Assembly (NCBI GenBank): GCA_910578715.1
Contig: CAJTRL010000003.1
Coordinates: forward strand, 73,156-137,155
Source of the DNA: an uncultured Lachnospiraceae bacterium
GTDB taxonomy: Bacteria; Bacillota; Clostridia; Lachnospirales; Lachnospiraceae
Reading direction: 5' to 3'
DNA: 64,000 nt
Shown one piece after another: positions 49,862 through 59,782 of this stretch. Both the position numbers and the translations under genes were made by a program. Numbering within the stretch: the first letter of the stretch is position 1; every line of letters begins with the position of its first letter. The notes under the pieces were generated by a model. That model did not search any database and was not told the origin of the DNA. It worked only from the letters and a program-made list of their open reading frames with translations.

Positions 49862-51852
49862 AAAGAAACATCATGTGGACGCAGATAAATATGTACGCCG
49901 TAAGGCGCAAGCCCGGATTCGGCGTGGAGGAGGGGCGTCCAGTCTGCGGGCGGTGTATACGGAACAGTATGCTTCGTATGATTCAGGACAAAAATATAAT
50001 CGCCATCCGGACCGATGCGCATACACAGTTCTACGCCGTCAGGGGCATCTCCGACGCTTTCAACGCCGCTGGCGGCAAGAAGAATTTCCGCCAGGATATC
50101 CGAACCGGTTTGTTCGAGGAAGGTGCCTAAATAGAATACACAGCCTTTTCCGAATGTATTCATGGTCAGTGCGGGGGTTTGGGCAAATGGGCCATTATCA
50201 TAACAGGCAAGTGTGCGGCAGCCGTCTGGAACGATGCGGTCGCAGAAATAAGAGCCGTGGAAAATGCCGCGGTCTGTCCAATTTATGGAGACGGGTCCGT
50301 CGTATATGGTGGAATAATCCTCAACAATTAAACCACAGAGAGAGGAAAGGCCGTGCGGCAAATCACCGTCCGAAATACATTTCCCGGTTTCATCATGCAC
50401 TCCGGAGCGTGCGGTAAGCAGCAATGTGCCGCCTTCGTGAACGTAATCTTTCAGCCTGTCGCATAATTCCGGCGTCACAAGGGTAAGAAGGGGAGCAATC
50501 AGCAGTTTGTATGAAGTAAAATCAACGCTTTCCGGTATAAAATCAACCATGACATTGCGGCGGTACAGTCCGCCGTATAATATTTGTACCTGCTGGCGGT
50601 ATTCAAGCGATGGATGACAGGGCTGTATTTTCAGCGCACCGTTCTGGTCGTATGAATACAATATGGCTGCTTCGGCGCCGCTGCCGAGTCCCTGAATTTT
50701 TTCCATGACCGGAGTCAAATCAGAGATGGCGCGCTGCAGTTCCCGATATCTGCGGCCCGGTGTGCCATTGTGCGGAAGAATACCGTGCCAGTATTGCTCT
50801 GTGCCGAAGGTACATGTGCGCCAGCGGAACCAGAGGACAGTATCTGCTCCATGTGCAATGGAATGACAGGTCCACAGATATAGTTGTCCGGGGGCCGGCG
50901 TGGGACCGAAGCATTGCCATCCGGCGGGGCCGGCCTGCTGCTCCATGACCCAGAAATTTTTTTGTTTGGTGCCGCGAATCAGCTCGAGGGCAGAGCTTAA
51001 ATTTTCCATATTCCGAAAGGTTTTCCCATCTTCCTGATAATAGGGGTACTGGTCCTGTGAGACAAAGTCCAAATCCCGGGCAAGGTGAAAATAATTGACT
51101 TTGTCGGCATACCCCATCATATTATGCGTCAGGAACTGGTCGTGGCAATGCTCCCTCAGAATCTCCGCCTGAGCATGCTGGAAGTGAACAATCAAATCCG
51201 AGCAGAAACGCCGCCAATCCAGCAATAACGAAGGGTTATGGGCCGTAACATTCAGCATTGGTGCGGGGATTTGAGAAAAATCATCATATTTCTGGCTCCA
51301 GAAAGCAGTGCCCCAGGCGGCATTCAGTGTCTGGATATCGCCATATTTATTGGTCAGCCATGTCTGGAAGGCATCGGTGCATGAAGGACAAAAGCACAGT
51401 TCGTCATGGCTGTTGCCCAGTTCGTTATCAATTTGCCAGCCTATAACGTCCTTGCAGTGTCCGTAATGTTTTGCCATGGCGGTAACCAATAATCGAACCC
51501 GGCGACGCAATGCGGGATTGGAATGACAGCAGTGGTGCCGCCCGCCAAAACTTTGACGGACACCGGATTTATCCATGGGCAGCGATTCGGGATACATCTG
51601 AATCAGCCATGCCGGCGGCGCCGCAGTCGGGGTTCCGAGAATCGTACGGATGTTATGGCGCGCAAGGATGGCAATGGCCTCATCCAGCCAGTCGAAGTCA
51701 TAGACGCCTGCGGCGGGCTCGAGCTGAGCCCAGGCAAACTCTGCCATGCGCACCAGGCCGATTCCCATTTTTTCCATGAGGCGGGCATCTTCTTCCCAAC
51801 GTTCACGGGGCCAGTGTTCCGGGTAGTAATCAACTCCAAAATATCGACTCAT
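49858..51852 (-). CDS. Beta-galactosidase, glycoside hydrolase family 42 (second copy)
   Basis: A 664-residue cytoplasmic enzyme with acid/base E144 in WQIDNELGN and nucleophile E304 in FWVMEQQAG, plus the FCPSC zinc-site cysteines. It is diverged from the GH42 at 24.5 kb and belongs to a GH127-propeller-GH42 operon. I chose ATG 51852: the family starts at SRYFGVDYYPEHW, and the four-residue extension MVIF belongs to the shared start cassette. Confidence 0.9.
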   Translation of the reverse strand: MSRYFGVDYYPEHWPRERWEEDARLMEKMGIGLVRMAEFAWAQLEPAAGVYDFDWLDEAIAILARHNIRTILGTPTAAPPAWLIQMYPESLPMDKSGVRQSFGGRHHCCHSNPALRRRVRLLVTAMAKHYGHCKDVIGWQIDNELGNSHDELCFCPSCTDAFQTWLTNKYGDIQTLNAAWGTAFWSQKYDDFSQIPAPMLNVTAHNPSLLLDWRRFCSDLIVHFQHAQAEILREHCHDQFLTHNMMGYADKVNYFHLARDLDFVSQDQYPYYQEDGKTFRNMENLSSALELIRGTKQKNFWVMEQQAGPAGWQCFGPTPAPGQLYLWTCHSIAHGADTVLWFRWRTCTFGTEQYWHGILPHNGTPGRRYRELQRAISDLTPVMEKIQGLGSGAEAAILYSYDQNGALKIQPCHPSLEYRQQVQILYGGLYRRNVMVDFIPESVDFTSYKLLIAPLLTLVTPELCDRLKDYVHEGGTLLLTARSGVHDETGKCISDGDLPHGLSSLCGLIVEDYSTIYDGPVSINWTDRGIFHGSYFCDRIVPDGCRTLACYDNGPFAQTPALTMNTFGKGCVFYLGTFLEQTGSDILAEILLAASGVESVGDAPDGVELCMRIGPDGDYIFVLNHTKHTVPYTPPADWTPLLHAESGLAPYGVHIYLRPHDVSF

Positions 51853-51878
51853 AAAAATAACCATACCTTTCTCTCAAC
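51850..51878 (-). promoter_or_regulatory. Translation-start cassette, copy 3
   Basis: Minus strand: GTTGAGAGAAAGG-TATGGTTATTTTTATG. The TGA in it is the stop codon of the upstream propeller gene. Here the first ATG is in frame with the second (M-V-I-F-M). Confidence 0.5.
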
Positions 51879-52917
51879 CTATTTCCTCCGAATAAAACAT
51901 ATCCTTGTGAAACGGCTGTGACGCAGCAAGGCAGATTCCCCGATAGTCATCGGAAAATCCACCGCAATCATCCGGACGACGCCGGCGTACGCCGCAGTAA
52001 AAATGCCACAGTATCCCTTTGTGAAAAAATACACAGGGCTTATGGGCATGGATTTCATCGGCCGCACCGCTTCTGCCCGCACGAAATAAGGGCTGCGGAG
52101 CCTGTTCCCAATGAAGCAAATCTTCTGAGACGGCAAGGCATTCACATGCCGTTGCGCCGTCAAATCCGAAGTAAAAACAAAGCCAGGCGCTTTCATCCCG
52201 CACGATATAAGGATTGGCACAAAAACGACTGCTAAAGTCATGACTGCCGACGGGAATCACGGGGTGTTCAGATAAACGATGCCAGGTCAGCAAATCATCG
52301 GAAACGGCCAGACCGATTTGTTCCTTCCAGACCGATGCAGTATTTTTTGCATTGTAAAAGAGATAGAATTGTCCCTCATGCTCCAGCAGACAGGTGTTAT
52401 ACATCCCGCCCTGCTCCCATTCTGCGCCCTGCCGCCAGGAAAATACAGGCTTGTCCAGACGGTTCCAGCTGCGTAAATCTTCATTTTCGCACCAGGCAAG
52501 CCCGATTTCCGCAGGTCCGTTTTCATATCCCGTGCCCGGATATGAATTGTATACAAGCCAATAGCGCCCCTGAAATTTGCGAAGGGTTGGAATCTCATAC
52601 AGAGAGTTGCTCTTACGAAGGATGCAGGCGGCGCTGGTGCTTTCGGCATCCCACCGGCCAGGTTCCTGGCGGGGAGTAACCATGCAGTAAAATTCCCAGT
52701 GGATTAAATCCGCGCTGTGGGCCAGTGCGGACTGGTAGCCAATTCCATCAAATCCGGTATAGAGCATAAAGTATCGGTTTTGATGAAAAAACACAAAGGG
52801 TATATCCACAGCGCAGCAGTCAAAATGTCCCGGAATACCGGAGGGTTCCAAAAGATATCGGTTCATGCGCCAGGGCACGGCGTATTCCCTCGTATACCAT
52901 AGCGGCGTATGTATCAT
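51874..52917 (-). CDS. Five-bladed beta-propeller glycosidase (GH43/GH130-like)
   Basis: A 347-residue cytoplasmic protein with repeated propeller blades (AVDIPFVFFHQNRYFMLYTGFDG, IGLAWCENEDLRSWNRLDKPVF, NPYIVRDESAWLCFYFGFDG, HKPCVFFHKGILWHFYCGVR). The pattern matches the GH43/GH32/GH130 superfamily, though I cannot fix the family or the catalytic acids. The start at 52917 has GGGAGT upstream. It lies 60 bases after the GH127-like gene. Confidence 0.75.
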   Translation of the reverse strand: MIHTPLWYTREYAVPWRMNRYLLEPSGIPGHFDCCAVDIPFVFFHQNRYFMLYTGFDGIGYQSALAHSADLIHWEFYCMVTPRQEPGRWDAESTSAACILRKSNSLYEIPTLRKFQGRYWLVYNSYPGTGYENGPAEIGLAWCENEDLRSWNRLDKPVFSWRQGAEWEQGGMYNTCLLEHEGQFYLFYNAKNTASVWKEQIGLAVSDDLLTWHRLSEHPVIPVGSHDFSSRFCANPYIVRDESAWLCFYFGFDGATACECLAVSEDLLHWEQAPQPLFRAGRSGAADEIHAHKPCVFFHKGILWHFYCGVRRRRPDDCGGFSDDYRGICLAASQPFHKDMFYSEEIG

Positions 52918-52977
52918 GTTTACTCCCATCTGTCTGCTTTGGCAGACACTCAAATCAATAGTTGAAAATTTTAATTT

Positions 52978-54783
52978 TCAACCTTTCACCTCGTTGTACA
53001 AAAAGTACCATTGATTCTGGGGGATGTCCATGTAAGGACGGAAGGCATCCGTAAGAAAATCGTATTTTACATCGTGACCCGGCAGCGTACGGAATACAAG
53101 CGCTTCAGGGTCTTCCTGAACAATCCATTCTTCCGGAGTTGTCTTGTCACCTTTCAGGAGCATGAATTCATTTCCGGCCAATACCAGTGGTCCATAGAAT
53201 AATGCGCAGATATCGGGATGCTTCCGGTCTATCGCTTCAAAATGCAGATAAAATGGCAGTTGAAGCTGCACGCAGTCACCGCTGTGCCAACGGCGTCTGA
53301 TTTGCAGCCAGCCCTGAGCATTATAGGCAAGCGGAGATTCGCTTCCGTTGATAAGAAGTTTTTCGCCATGACCTTTGGCAAATGCCGGGACGCGCAGCAA
53401 CAGGGTATGCTCCAGGCCGCCTTCGGGCGCATTTATGAAAATGGAAATATCGCCTTTGCGGGGATATTCTGTTTCCACACAGATGGTAAGATTGTCAATC
53501 CGGACGCGGGAAGGCATATATTGTGCAATATACAGAGCATCTTCTGACTGATAGTATAAAAGATTATAATACTCAGCGGTACATTGTGGAAAAGTACCGG
53601 TGCAGCATTGCCATTTGTTCTGGGCCCCGTCGCTGTGCATGCGCCGGTCGCGTACATTTTTGACGGCGCCGTTTACAAAATAGCGGGCGTAATATAATAC
53701 TTCGCCTTTCGGAGTGAGCGGAGGCTGGCCGCCAAGACAATTGAAAATCATTCTTTCTGCCCATTCTGCGTATCTGGCTTCTCCCGTAAAACTCAATAAG
53801 TAATGGGTCAGCTTCATTACGGCCCAACTGCAGCAGGAAACTTCACAGTTTCCCCACACGTCATCCCGGGGAGCGCCGCCCCAGAACGGTTTGAAATCAC
53901 TGTGGGCAGTCAATTGGTCCGGAGCCAGGATGGAGTCGCCAAGATAACCGTCTTCGCCGAATAATGTCTCGGCAGGCCCGAATCCTCCGGTCGCATAGGT
54001 GTGTTTTTCGAAAATCAGATTGTAGCCGCCGACAGCAGCATCCAGATAATGCTTTTCCCCTGTGAGCTTGTACATAGCCGCGGCGCTGCACAGAGAATTG
54101 GCATGGCTGTATGCGTGTCGAAGTCCAATGTTCCCGTCCCCGCTGGCGAGTTTGTCCCACATATAATCATAGCTCCACATACAGGCAAGTTTCCGGTAAA
54201 GAGGATTGCCGGTGCGCTCATATGCGCGTACCAGCATTTCGGGCAGCGTCCACCATTCCATCATGCCGGCCGCATCCAGCTCCGGCGTTTCAATGCCATC
54301 GCGGGGGACAGAGACATCGAAGTTTTTTTCCGCCCAGAGTGAGATTTTTAAGGCCAGAGGAAGCGCCTGTGTCCATCCCAGATAGGAGTCTGCGTCCAGC
54401 AGCGCGGTCAGCAGTTTGTCGAACGGGTAACAATCGGCATCTCCGGCGTAATTGGGATGTCCGTCCTCCGAAAGCGTTTCGGCCCATCCGTTCAGAAGCC
54501 GAATCGCCTTCGCTTTATAGCGGACATCTTTGGTAATGTGGTACATCTTACACATGGCGGTAACATATTGTCCAAACGTTGCGCCATTTTTGCCGTACCA
54601 GCCGGGATAGACCGGTACATCGGAAGCAATGCCGGCTTTATCCCGGAACATGCGCAGCAGACGGTTTTCATCAAGCGCAAGAAGCCATTGGCCGTTTTCT
54701 TCAAATTGTCTGCGCCATCGGCTTGCAAAAAGTTCTACGCCAAGATAATCCAGATTGCGGAGTAAAAAAGGGGAATGTTCCAT
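52978..54783 (-). CDS. GH127-like (DUF1680) beta-L-arabinofuranosidase
   Basis: A 601-residue cytoplasmic (alpha/alpha)6 enzyme. The zinc/nucleophile elements typical of GH127 are present: the Glu-Cys pair in CEVSCCSWAVMK and the CC pair in WQCCTGTFPQ. GYLGDSILAPDQLTAHS and ATGGFGPAET are other conserved blocks. The family releases L-arabinose from extensin or pectic side chains (some members, other pentoses). ATG 54783 is preferred; ATG 54795 in the start cassette would add MVIY. First gene of a three-gene operon. Confidence 0.85.
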   Translation of the reverse strand: MEHSPFLLRNLDYLGVELFASRWRRQFEENGQWLLALDENRLLRMFRDKAGIASDVPVYPGWYGKNGATFGQYVTAMCKMYHITKDVRYKAKAIRLLNGWAETLSEDGHPNYAGDADCYPFDKLLTALLDADSYLGWTQALPLALKISLWAEKNFDVSVPRDGIETPELDAAGMMEWWTLPEMLVRAYERTGNPLYRKLACMWSYDYMWDKLASGDGNIGLRHAYSHANSLCSAAAMYKLTGEKHYLDAAVGGYNLIFEKHTYATGGFGPAETLFGEDGYLGDSILAPDQLTAHSDFKPFWGGAPRDDVWGNCEVSCCSWAVMKLTHYLLSFTGEARYAEWAERMIFNCLGGQPPLTPKGEVLYYARYFVNGAVKNVRDRRMHSDGAQNKWQCCTGTFPQCTAEYYNLLYYQSEDALYIAQYMPSRVRIDNLTICVETEYPRKGDISIFINAPEGGLEHTLLLRVPAFAKGHGEKLLINGSESPLAYNAQGWLQIRRRWHSGDCVQLQLPFYLHFEAIDRKHPDICALFYGPLVLAGNEFMLLKGDKTTPEEWIVQEDPEALVFRTLPGHDVKYDFLTDAFRPYMDIPQNQWYFLYNEVKG

Positions 54784-54810
54784 ATAAATCACCATACCTT
54801 TCTCTCAGCC
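54781..54810 (-). promoter_or_regulatory. Translation-start cassette, copy 4
   Basis: Minus strand: GCTGAGAGAAAGG-TATGGTGATTTATATG. The part AGAAAGG..GGTGAT resembles the whole anti-Shine-Dalgarno complement with a two-base bulge, which would place the true start at the second ATG. Confidence 0.5.
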
Positions 54811-54854
54811 TGCAAACTTTGGGCCGCAGGCCGAACTGTTACATACATTTTTTC

Positions 54855-54867
54855 CCAAAGCGCTTGG
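54855..54867. promoter_or_regulatory. Operator-like palindrome with CG centre
   Basis: CCAAAGCGCTTGG has the AAGCGCTT core of CcpA/LacI-type sites. It sits between the divergent GH127 operon and the two-component genes, 3 bases before the -35 of the latter. The flanks do not match a full cre. Confidence 0.35.
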
Positions 54868-54869
54868 TC

Positions 54870-54898
54870 TTGACCATGTGGATTATATAGGATATGAT
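54870..54898 (+). promoter_or_regulatory. Promoter of the YesN/YesM-type genes
   Basis: TTGACC (54870-54875), 17 bases, TATGAT (54893-54898). The leader to the start codon is about 105 bases. Confidence 0.6.
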
Positions 54899-55009
54899 AA
54901 CCACTGGATTCGGTAAATTCATTATATTGCATAAAAACAGAGGGATAAACTGTAAAATAATATGCAAAAGGTGTAAAATGTTCTGGAAGTTTGTAAAGGA
55001 GAAGACAAA

Positions 55010-55861
55010 ATGCAGATTTTGCTGGTGGAAAACGAAAAACTTACGTTGGACGGAATATACCGGACACTGCCCTGGAGCGAACTGGGGGTCAGTCAGGTAC
55101 ATCGGGCTATGAACGGTGTGCAGGGCGTGCAGATTGCAAAAGAGATAATGCCGGAAATCATTATTACCGATATTAAAATGCCGCGGCTGGATGGCATTGG
55201 CATGGCACGTTGTATCCGCGAATTTTTGCCTCAGAGCACAATCATTTTTATGAGCGCCTATACGGAAAAGGAGCTGTTTATCAACGCTATTGAGGTCCTG
55301 GCATTTGGCTGGCTGGAAAAGCCGCTGAACATTGCCGATATGGCGGAGATGATTCGCCGTGCGGTACGGTTTCAAAAGAAACGTATTCAACAGGAAGAGA
55401 ATCTGGACCAGCTGCGGGGGGACTATGAGGATTCTCTTTCCGTCATAAAAAGTGTCTGTCATGATAACGCCGTGTTTGCAAACAGCATTCCCGCAAAGCT
55501 GCGGCGTCAGATTGAACCGGACAGCGGGGAACAGATGAATCCGCTGATACGGCGGTTATGCAGCTATGTGGCGGAAAGTTATACGGACCCGGATATCTGT
55601 CTGCAGTCCATGGCGGACAAGCTGGGCGTTTCGGTGCCGCATCTGTGCGCGGTCATCAAACAGGAACTGGGATGTACGTTTGTAACGCTTCTGACAAGCA
55701 CCCGGATAGAAAATGCGAAACGCTTAATCGCAAAATCCGCCAATCTGCGTGTACGGGACATTGCCGAAATGGTAGGTTACAGAGATGCGAACTATTTTAT
55801 CAAGGTTTTCAAAAAGAGAACCGGAGTTTCACCCGCTGATTACCGGGAGGATATGGAATGA
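55010..55861 (+). CDS. AraC-type response regulator (YesN-like)
   Basis: A 283-residue regulator: receiver (phospho-acceptor D54 in IIITDIKMPRLDG, K in WLEKPL) and a C-terminal AraC pair of helix-turn-helix units (LQSMADKLGVSVPHLCAVIKQE; VRDIAEMVGYRDANYFIKVFKK, then GVSPADYR). It probably turns on the neighbouring importer and hydrolases. Its stop overlaps the kinase start by 4 bases. Confidence 0.93.
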   Translation: MQILLVENEKLTLDGIYRTLPWSELGVSQVHRAMNGVQGVQIAKEIMPEIIITDIKMPRLDGIGMARCIREFLPQSTIIFMSAYTEKELFINAIEVLAFGWLEKPLNIADMAEMIRRAVRFQKKRIQQEENLDQLRGDYEDSLSVIKSVCHDNAVFANSIPAKLRRQIEPDSGEQMNPLIRRLCSYVAESYTDPDICLQSMADKLGVSVPHLCAVIKQELGCTFVTLLTSTRIENAKRLIAKSANLRVRDIAEMVGYRDANYFIKVFKKRTGVSPADYREDME

Positions 55862-57597
55862 AAAAAGCGCTCCGTTTTTATCAGGACAGAAAAATCACGA
55901 CAAAACTTCTGATAATCTTTTGTATGTTTTTGTTAGCGCCGAGTATCTGCATCTTTTGGTGGGCATATGAAAACAGCATACATGATATCGAAAGGTTTAT
56001 ATCCGGCTCGGCCCTGCAGCATTATAACCAGACATACGACTACCTGCTGAACAAACTGGACAGTGTGAAAGAGGAAGCCGATACGCTGGCAGGTAATCCC
56101 GAATTCAGACGTATCGTGAGCAGAGACAGAGAAAAATATTCTGATTATCAACAGGTAGACGATATGTACAGCCTGGATGATATCCTGAATTCTTATCAGG
56201 ACCGTTTAAATGTTGAAAAAACGATTATCTATATTCCCGACGGTTTGATTTACAGTGACAGAATGCGCGTTCGTTCATTTGAAAGCGTGGAGAATATGGA
56301 CTGGTATCAGGATTTTTCGGCGAGGCGTTCTTTTACTGCCTTTTATGCTTCGGGTAATCTCCTGGAAAAAGGAGCGTTTCTTGTACGGAAAATTTCGCAT
56401 CCCATGCACTATGACCAGATTGTATGCGTGATTTGCATGGAGATTAGCGATATGGCAGAGATTCTGTCCAATGCAGATATTTCGGAAGAGTGTATTACCT
56501 GTATTGTGGATGAAACGGGAGGGCTTGTAGGGGTTTCCAATCCGGAGGCTGCGCAGCTCCTGGATTTGGATATGCTGAATGAATTGCCATTCACAGAAGA
56601 GTTTACAGAAATTGATATGGGAGGCCGGAGCATGTACTGTATAGCGCGTGCTCTGCCGGGAACCGACTGGACGATGGTATCGCTGCTGCCATATCAGGTA
56701 TTGGACAGAATCAGCCGCAGCCAGGTTGCGACATCTTTTGTGGTTTTGCTGGCGATGGTTCTGTTTATTATGCTGGCAATTATTCTGATTTCGCATACGC
56801 TTCTGCGAAAAATAGAAGCGGTGATGGACCGCATGAAAAGCGTAGAAAACGGAGAATTCAGTCCGATGCCGGACTATATGGAGGGGGATGACGAGGCAGG
56901 GGAGCTGACACGGACATACAATGAAATGGTATACACCATCCGGCGTCTGATGACACAGCAAAGGCAGACGTACCAGCAGCTGCGCGCAGCAGAAGGACAG
57001 ATTCTCCAGGCTCAGATTAAGCCGCATTTTTTGTACAACACGCTGGAAATGATTGGGTGGCTGAATCGTGTAGGACGGGATGAGGATGTGCAGTTTGCGA
57101 TTGAATCGCTGGCGAGATTCTACAAGGAAACGTTAAAAAGCGGAAAAGAAATGGCCACGCTTGCGGAGGAGGTGGCTCACGTAAAGACCTATATGGACAT
57201 TCAGGCGTTCCGGTTTGAAAATATCAGGCTGCATTTATCCATGGAGGAAGGATGCGGCGCCGCATCCATGCCGAAGACTACGTTACAGCCTATTGTTGAG
57301 AATGCGCTTTATCACGGCATTTTAGAAAAAGATGAAGACGGGGGGAATATATGGATTGTCAGCCGTTTGCGCGGCACGGACGTTCTGATAACCGTTGAGG
57401 ATGACGGCGTGGGGATGCCGGAGCAGCAGATGCGGGATATTCTTGTACAGTCACAGCAGAAAAAAGGGTACGGGGTATGGAATGTGCATCAAAGACTGCA
57501 GCTTTTCTTTGGCGAGGAATACGGCCTGAAATATACGGCTCGGACAGGCGGCGGAGTGTGTGTGCAGCTGCTTATTCCGGCGGGGGATATTTCCTGA
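55858..57597 (+). CDS. Sensor histidine kinase (YesM-like)
   Basis: A 579-residue kinase: membrane helices at about 18-38 and 290-312 enclosing an external dCache-like sensor, a HAMP domain (about 313-365), the His_kinase box QIKPHFLYNTLEMIGW (H390), and an ATPase domain with PIVENALYHGI and VEDDGVGMPEQQ. It pairs with the YesN-like regulator. The external sensor may read the importer's binding protein or the sugar itself; inference. Confidence 0.93.
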   Translation: MKKALRFYQDRKITTKLLIIFCMFLLAPSICIFWWAYENSIHDIERFISGSALQHYNQTYDYLLNKLDSVKEEADTLAGNPEFRRIVSRDREKYSDYQQVDDMYSLDDILNSYQDRLNVEKTIIYIPDGLIYSDRMRVRSFESVENMDWYQDFSARRSFTAFYASGNLLEKGAFLVRKISHPMHYDQIVCVICMEISDMAEILSNADISEECITCIVDETGGLVGVSNPEAAQLLDLDMLNELPFTEEFTEIDMGGRSMYCIARALPGTDWTMVSLLPYQVLDRISRSQVATSFVVLLAMVLFIMLAIILISHTLLRKIEAVMDRMKSVENGEFSPMPDYMEGDDEAGELTRTYNEMVYTIRRLMTQQRQTYQQLRAAEGQILQAQIKPHFLYNTLEMIGWLNRVGRDEDVQFAIESLARFYKETLKSGKEMATLAEEVAHVKTYMDIQAFRFENIRLHLSMEEGCGAASMPKTTLQPIVENALYHGILEKDEDGGNIWIVSRLRGTDVLITVEDDGVGMPEQQMRDILVQSQQKKGYGVWNVHQRLQLFFGEEYGLKYTARTGGGVCVQLLIPAGDIS

Positions 57598-57714
57598 GTG
57601 CGGAGCCTTGAGGCTGTCCGGCCAATGGGTCCGTACTGGGAAAAACTTACAAAAATGATATTGCCATCTTTGGTTTTGTAGAAGAAAGTACACTTTAATC
57701 AGAAGAATTTCCAA

Positions 57715-57750
57715 TTGAAGCAGTCCGTTTAGGACTGCTATAATTTTTTT
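57715..57750 (+). promoter_or_regulatory. Ambiguous element: promoter with internal operator, or terminator
   Basis: TTGAAG (57715-57720), 18 bases, TATAAT (57739-57744) reads as a promoter. The spacer is filled by an 8-bp inverted repeat AGCAGTCC-GTTTA-GGACTGCT (57719-57739) followed by TATAATTTTTTT, which also reads as a terminator of the two-component operon. Both may be true. Confidence 0.55.
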
Positions 57751-57817
57751 AGACAGAGAAATACAGTTAGCACATCGTGGGCAGGATATTGATAAACAAG
57801 GACATAGAGGTGAGCGG

Positions 57818-58741
57818 ATGAAAACGAAAAAGAACCGTTTAAAATTACTGAAAAACAATCGATTATTATTAGTGATGCTGATGCCGGCCGTTTTGTATGT
57901 TTTCATTTTTAACTATTTGCCGATGCCGGGCATACTGCTGGCGTTTAAAAAGTTCTCCTATAACAAGGGAATCTTCAACAGTCCCTGGAACGGATTCGAA
58001 AATTTTCGTTTCTTTTTTATTTCGGGCGATGCCGTACGCGTAACTTTCAATACGTTTGCGTATAACCTTGTCTTTCTGTTTCTGGAAATTGCAGTTTCCG
58101 TAACCATTGCGATTTTACTAAATGACCTGAGGATGAAACGGTATAATAAAACATTGCAGACAATGATGTTTTTGCCGTATTTTGTCTCATGGGTTGTTGT
58201 GGCGTCTATTGCTTACAGCTTATTCAATTTTGAAAACGGAACGGTCAACAGCGTGATAGAGGCTTTGGGCGGGGACAAAATAAATATTTACGGCACTCCG
58301 GGTTACTGGCCGTTTATCCTTACGGCGTTCCGGCTTTGGAAAACGGTGGGATATCAAACTGTCATTTATCTGGCTGCAATTGCATCCATGGACAAGGAAA
58401 TTATTGAGGCGGCTAAGGTGGATGGGGCGAATGTGCTCCAGATGATTTTTCATATTACGCTTCCGCAGCTGCTGCCGACCATTATAATTTTAGCTTTGTT
58501 ATCGATAGGCAATATTTTCAGGGGAGATTTTGGACTGTTTTATCAGCTGGTCGGCAACAATGGCTTGTTGTTTGAGAAAACGGATATTATTGATACTTAT
58601 GTATTCCGTTCCCTGCTGCAGACAACCAATGTCGGAATGGCTGCCGCCGCGGGCCTTTACCAGTCGGTAATGTGTTTTGTGTTTGTAATGGTCACGAATG
58701 CGTGCGTCAAGAAGATTCAGCCGGATTACGCACTGTTTTAG
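57818..58741 (+). CDS. Sugar ABC transporter permease (LplB type)
   Basis: A 307-residue membrane protein with six predicted helices and the EAA loop (SMDKEIIEAAKVDGANVLQMIFHITLP). The family ending (KKIQPDYALF) is present. Start preceded by GAGGTGAGC. First gene of the second importer; it resembles the permease at 14.4 kb but is clearly diverged, so it is not a recent duplicate. Confidence 0.92.
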   Translation: MKTKKNRLKLLKNNRLLLVMLMPAVLYVFIFNYLPMPGILLAFKKFSYNKGIFNSPWNGFENFRFFFISGDAVRVTFNTFAYNLVFLFLEIAVSVTIAILLNDLRMKRYNKTLQTMMFLPYFVSWVVVASIAYSLFNFENGTVNSVIEALGGDKINIYGTPGYWPFILTAFRLWKTVGYQTVIYLAAIASMDKEIIEAAKVDGANVLQMIFHITLPQLLPTIIILALLSIGNIFRGDFGLFYQLVGNNGLLFEKTDIIDTYVFRSLLQTTNVGMAAAAGLYQSVMCFVFVMVTNACVKKIQPDYALF

Positions 58742-58777
58742 CCCATGAAAAAATGATGGAGCAGAAAGGAATTGTGA

Positions 58778-59692
58778 ATGGAGAGAATAAATGCCGCAAA
58801 AACAAGAAAAGTCCGCATGGGAACGGATGAAAGAATTTTTAATATCGTGGGCTATATCATTGTAACGTTGATTGCGTTTATCTGTCTTTTCCCGTTTTGG
58901 ATTGTAGTGGTGGGGTCATTTACCAGCGAGGCATCGGTCATACAAAATGGTTACTGGCTCTGGCCGCGTGAATTTTCTTTAGACAGTTACAGACAGTCGC
59001 TTGCGTCTCCGATTGCTGTGCTGAAAGCATACGGAGTGACGATTCTGGTCACAACTGTGGGTACAACAATCAGTGTGATTATCACAACGATGACGGGATG
59101 GGTTCTTCAGCGGAAGGATTTCCCATGGCGCAACGGGTTTTCCATGTACTTCTTTTTCACCACCCTTTTTTCAGGAGGGCTGGTTCCATGGTATATTCTG
59201 TGTGTTTCTTATTTGGGATTTACCAATAATTTATTGGGATTGATTTTGCCGGGAATGATTTCCGTATGGAACATTTTACTCGTAAAAGGCTTTATGGGGG
59301 GAATTCCATTTGAACTGGTAGAATCCGGCAAAATTGACGGAGCAAATGATATGACGATTTTTTTTCGCCTGATTTTGCCGATTTCAAAGCCCGTGGTTGC
59401 GACCATTCTGCTGTTTACGGCACTTGCGTACTGGAACGACTGGTATAACTGCATGTTGTTCATACGGGACAAGGATATGTATAATCTCCAGTATTTTCTG
59501 CATCATTTAATCAACAGCGCGAAGGCCATGCGGGAAATCATGACGCAGAGCGCTCTGGTAATGGACAGCCTGCCGGTGGAAACAATGAAGATGTCCATGA
59601 CAATTATTGTAACCGGCCCTATTATCCTGCTGTACCCATTTATCCAGAAATATTTTGTTTCAGGTCTTACAATCGGCGCGGTAAAGGGATGA
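58778..59692 (+). CDS. Sugar ABC transporter permease (YtcP type)
   Basis: A 304-residue permease with six predicted helices, EAA loop IPFELVESGKIDGANDMTIFFRLILP, and the usual ending QKYFVSGLTIGAVKG. Thirty-six bases separate it from the first permease. Together they form the channel for the binding protein encoded next. As in the first importer, no ATPase gene is present. Confidence 0.93.
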   Translation: MERINAAKTRKVRMGTDERIFNIVGYIIVTLIAFICLFPFWIVVVGSFTSEASVIQNGYWLWPREFSLDSYRQSLASPIAVLKAYGVTILVTTVGTTISVIITTMTGWVLQRKDFPWRNGFSMYFFFTTLFSGGLVPWYILCVSYLGFTNNLLGLILPGMISVWNILLVKGFMGGIPFELVESGKIDGANDMTIFFRLILPISKPVVATILLFTALAYWNDWYNCMLFIRDKDMYNLQYFLHHLINSAKAMREIMTQSALVMDSLPVETMKMSMTIIVTGPIILLYPFIQKYFVSGLTIGAVKG

Positions 59693-59782
59693 GGGTAAAT
59701 TGATATCGTAACAACAATAAAATCATGAGTTTGTGGTATCTAACAAATGCTTAACAAAATTATACAAAAAGGAGAGAAGAGT

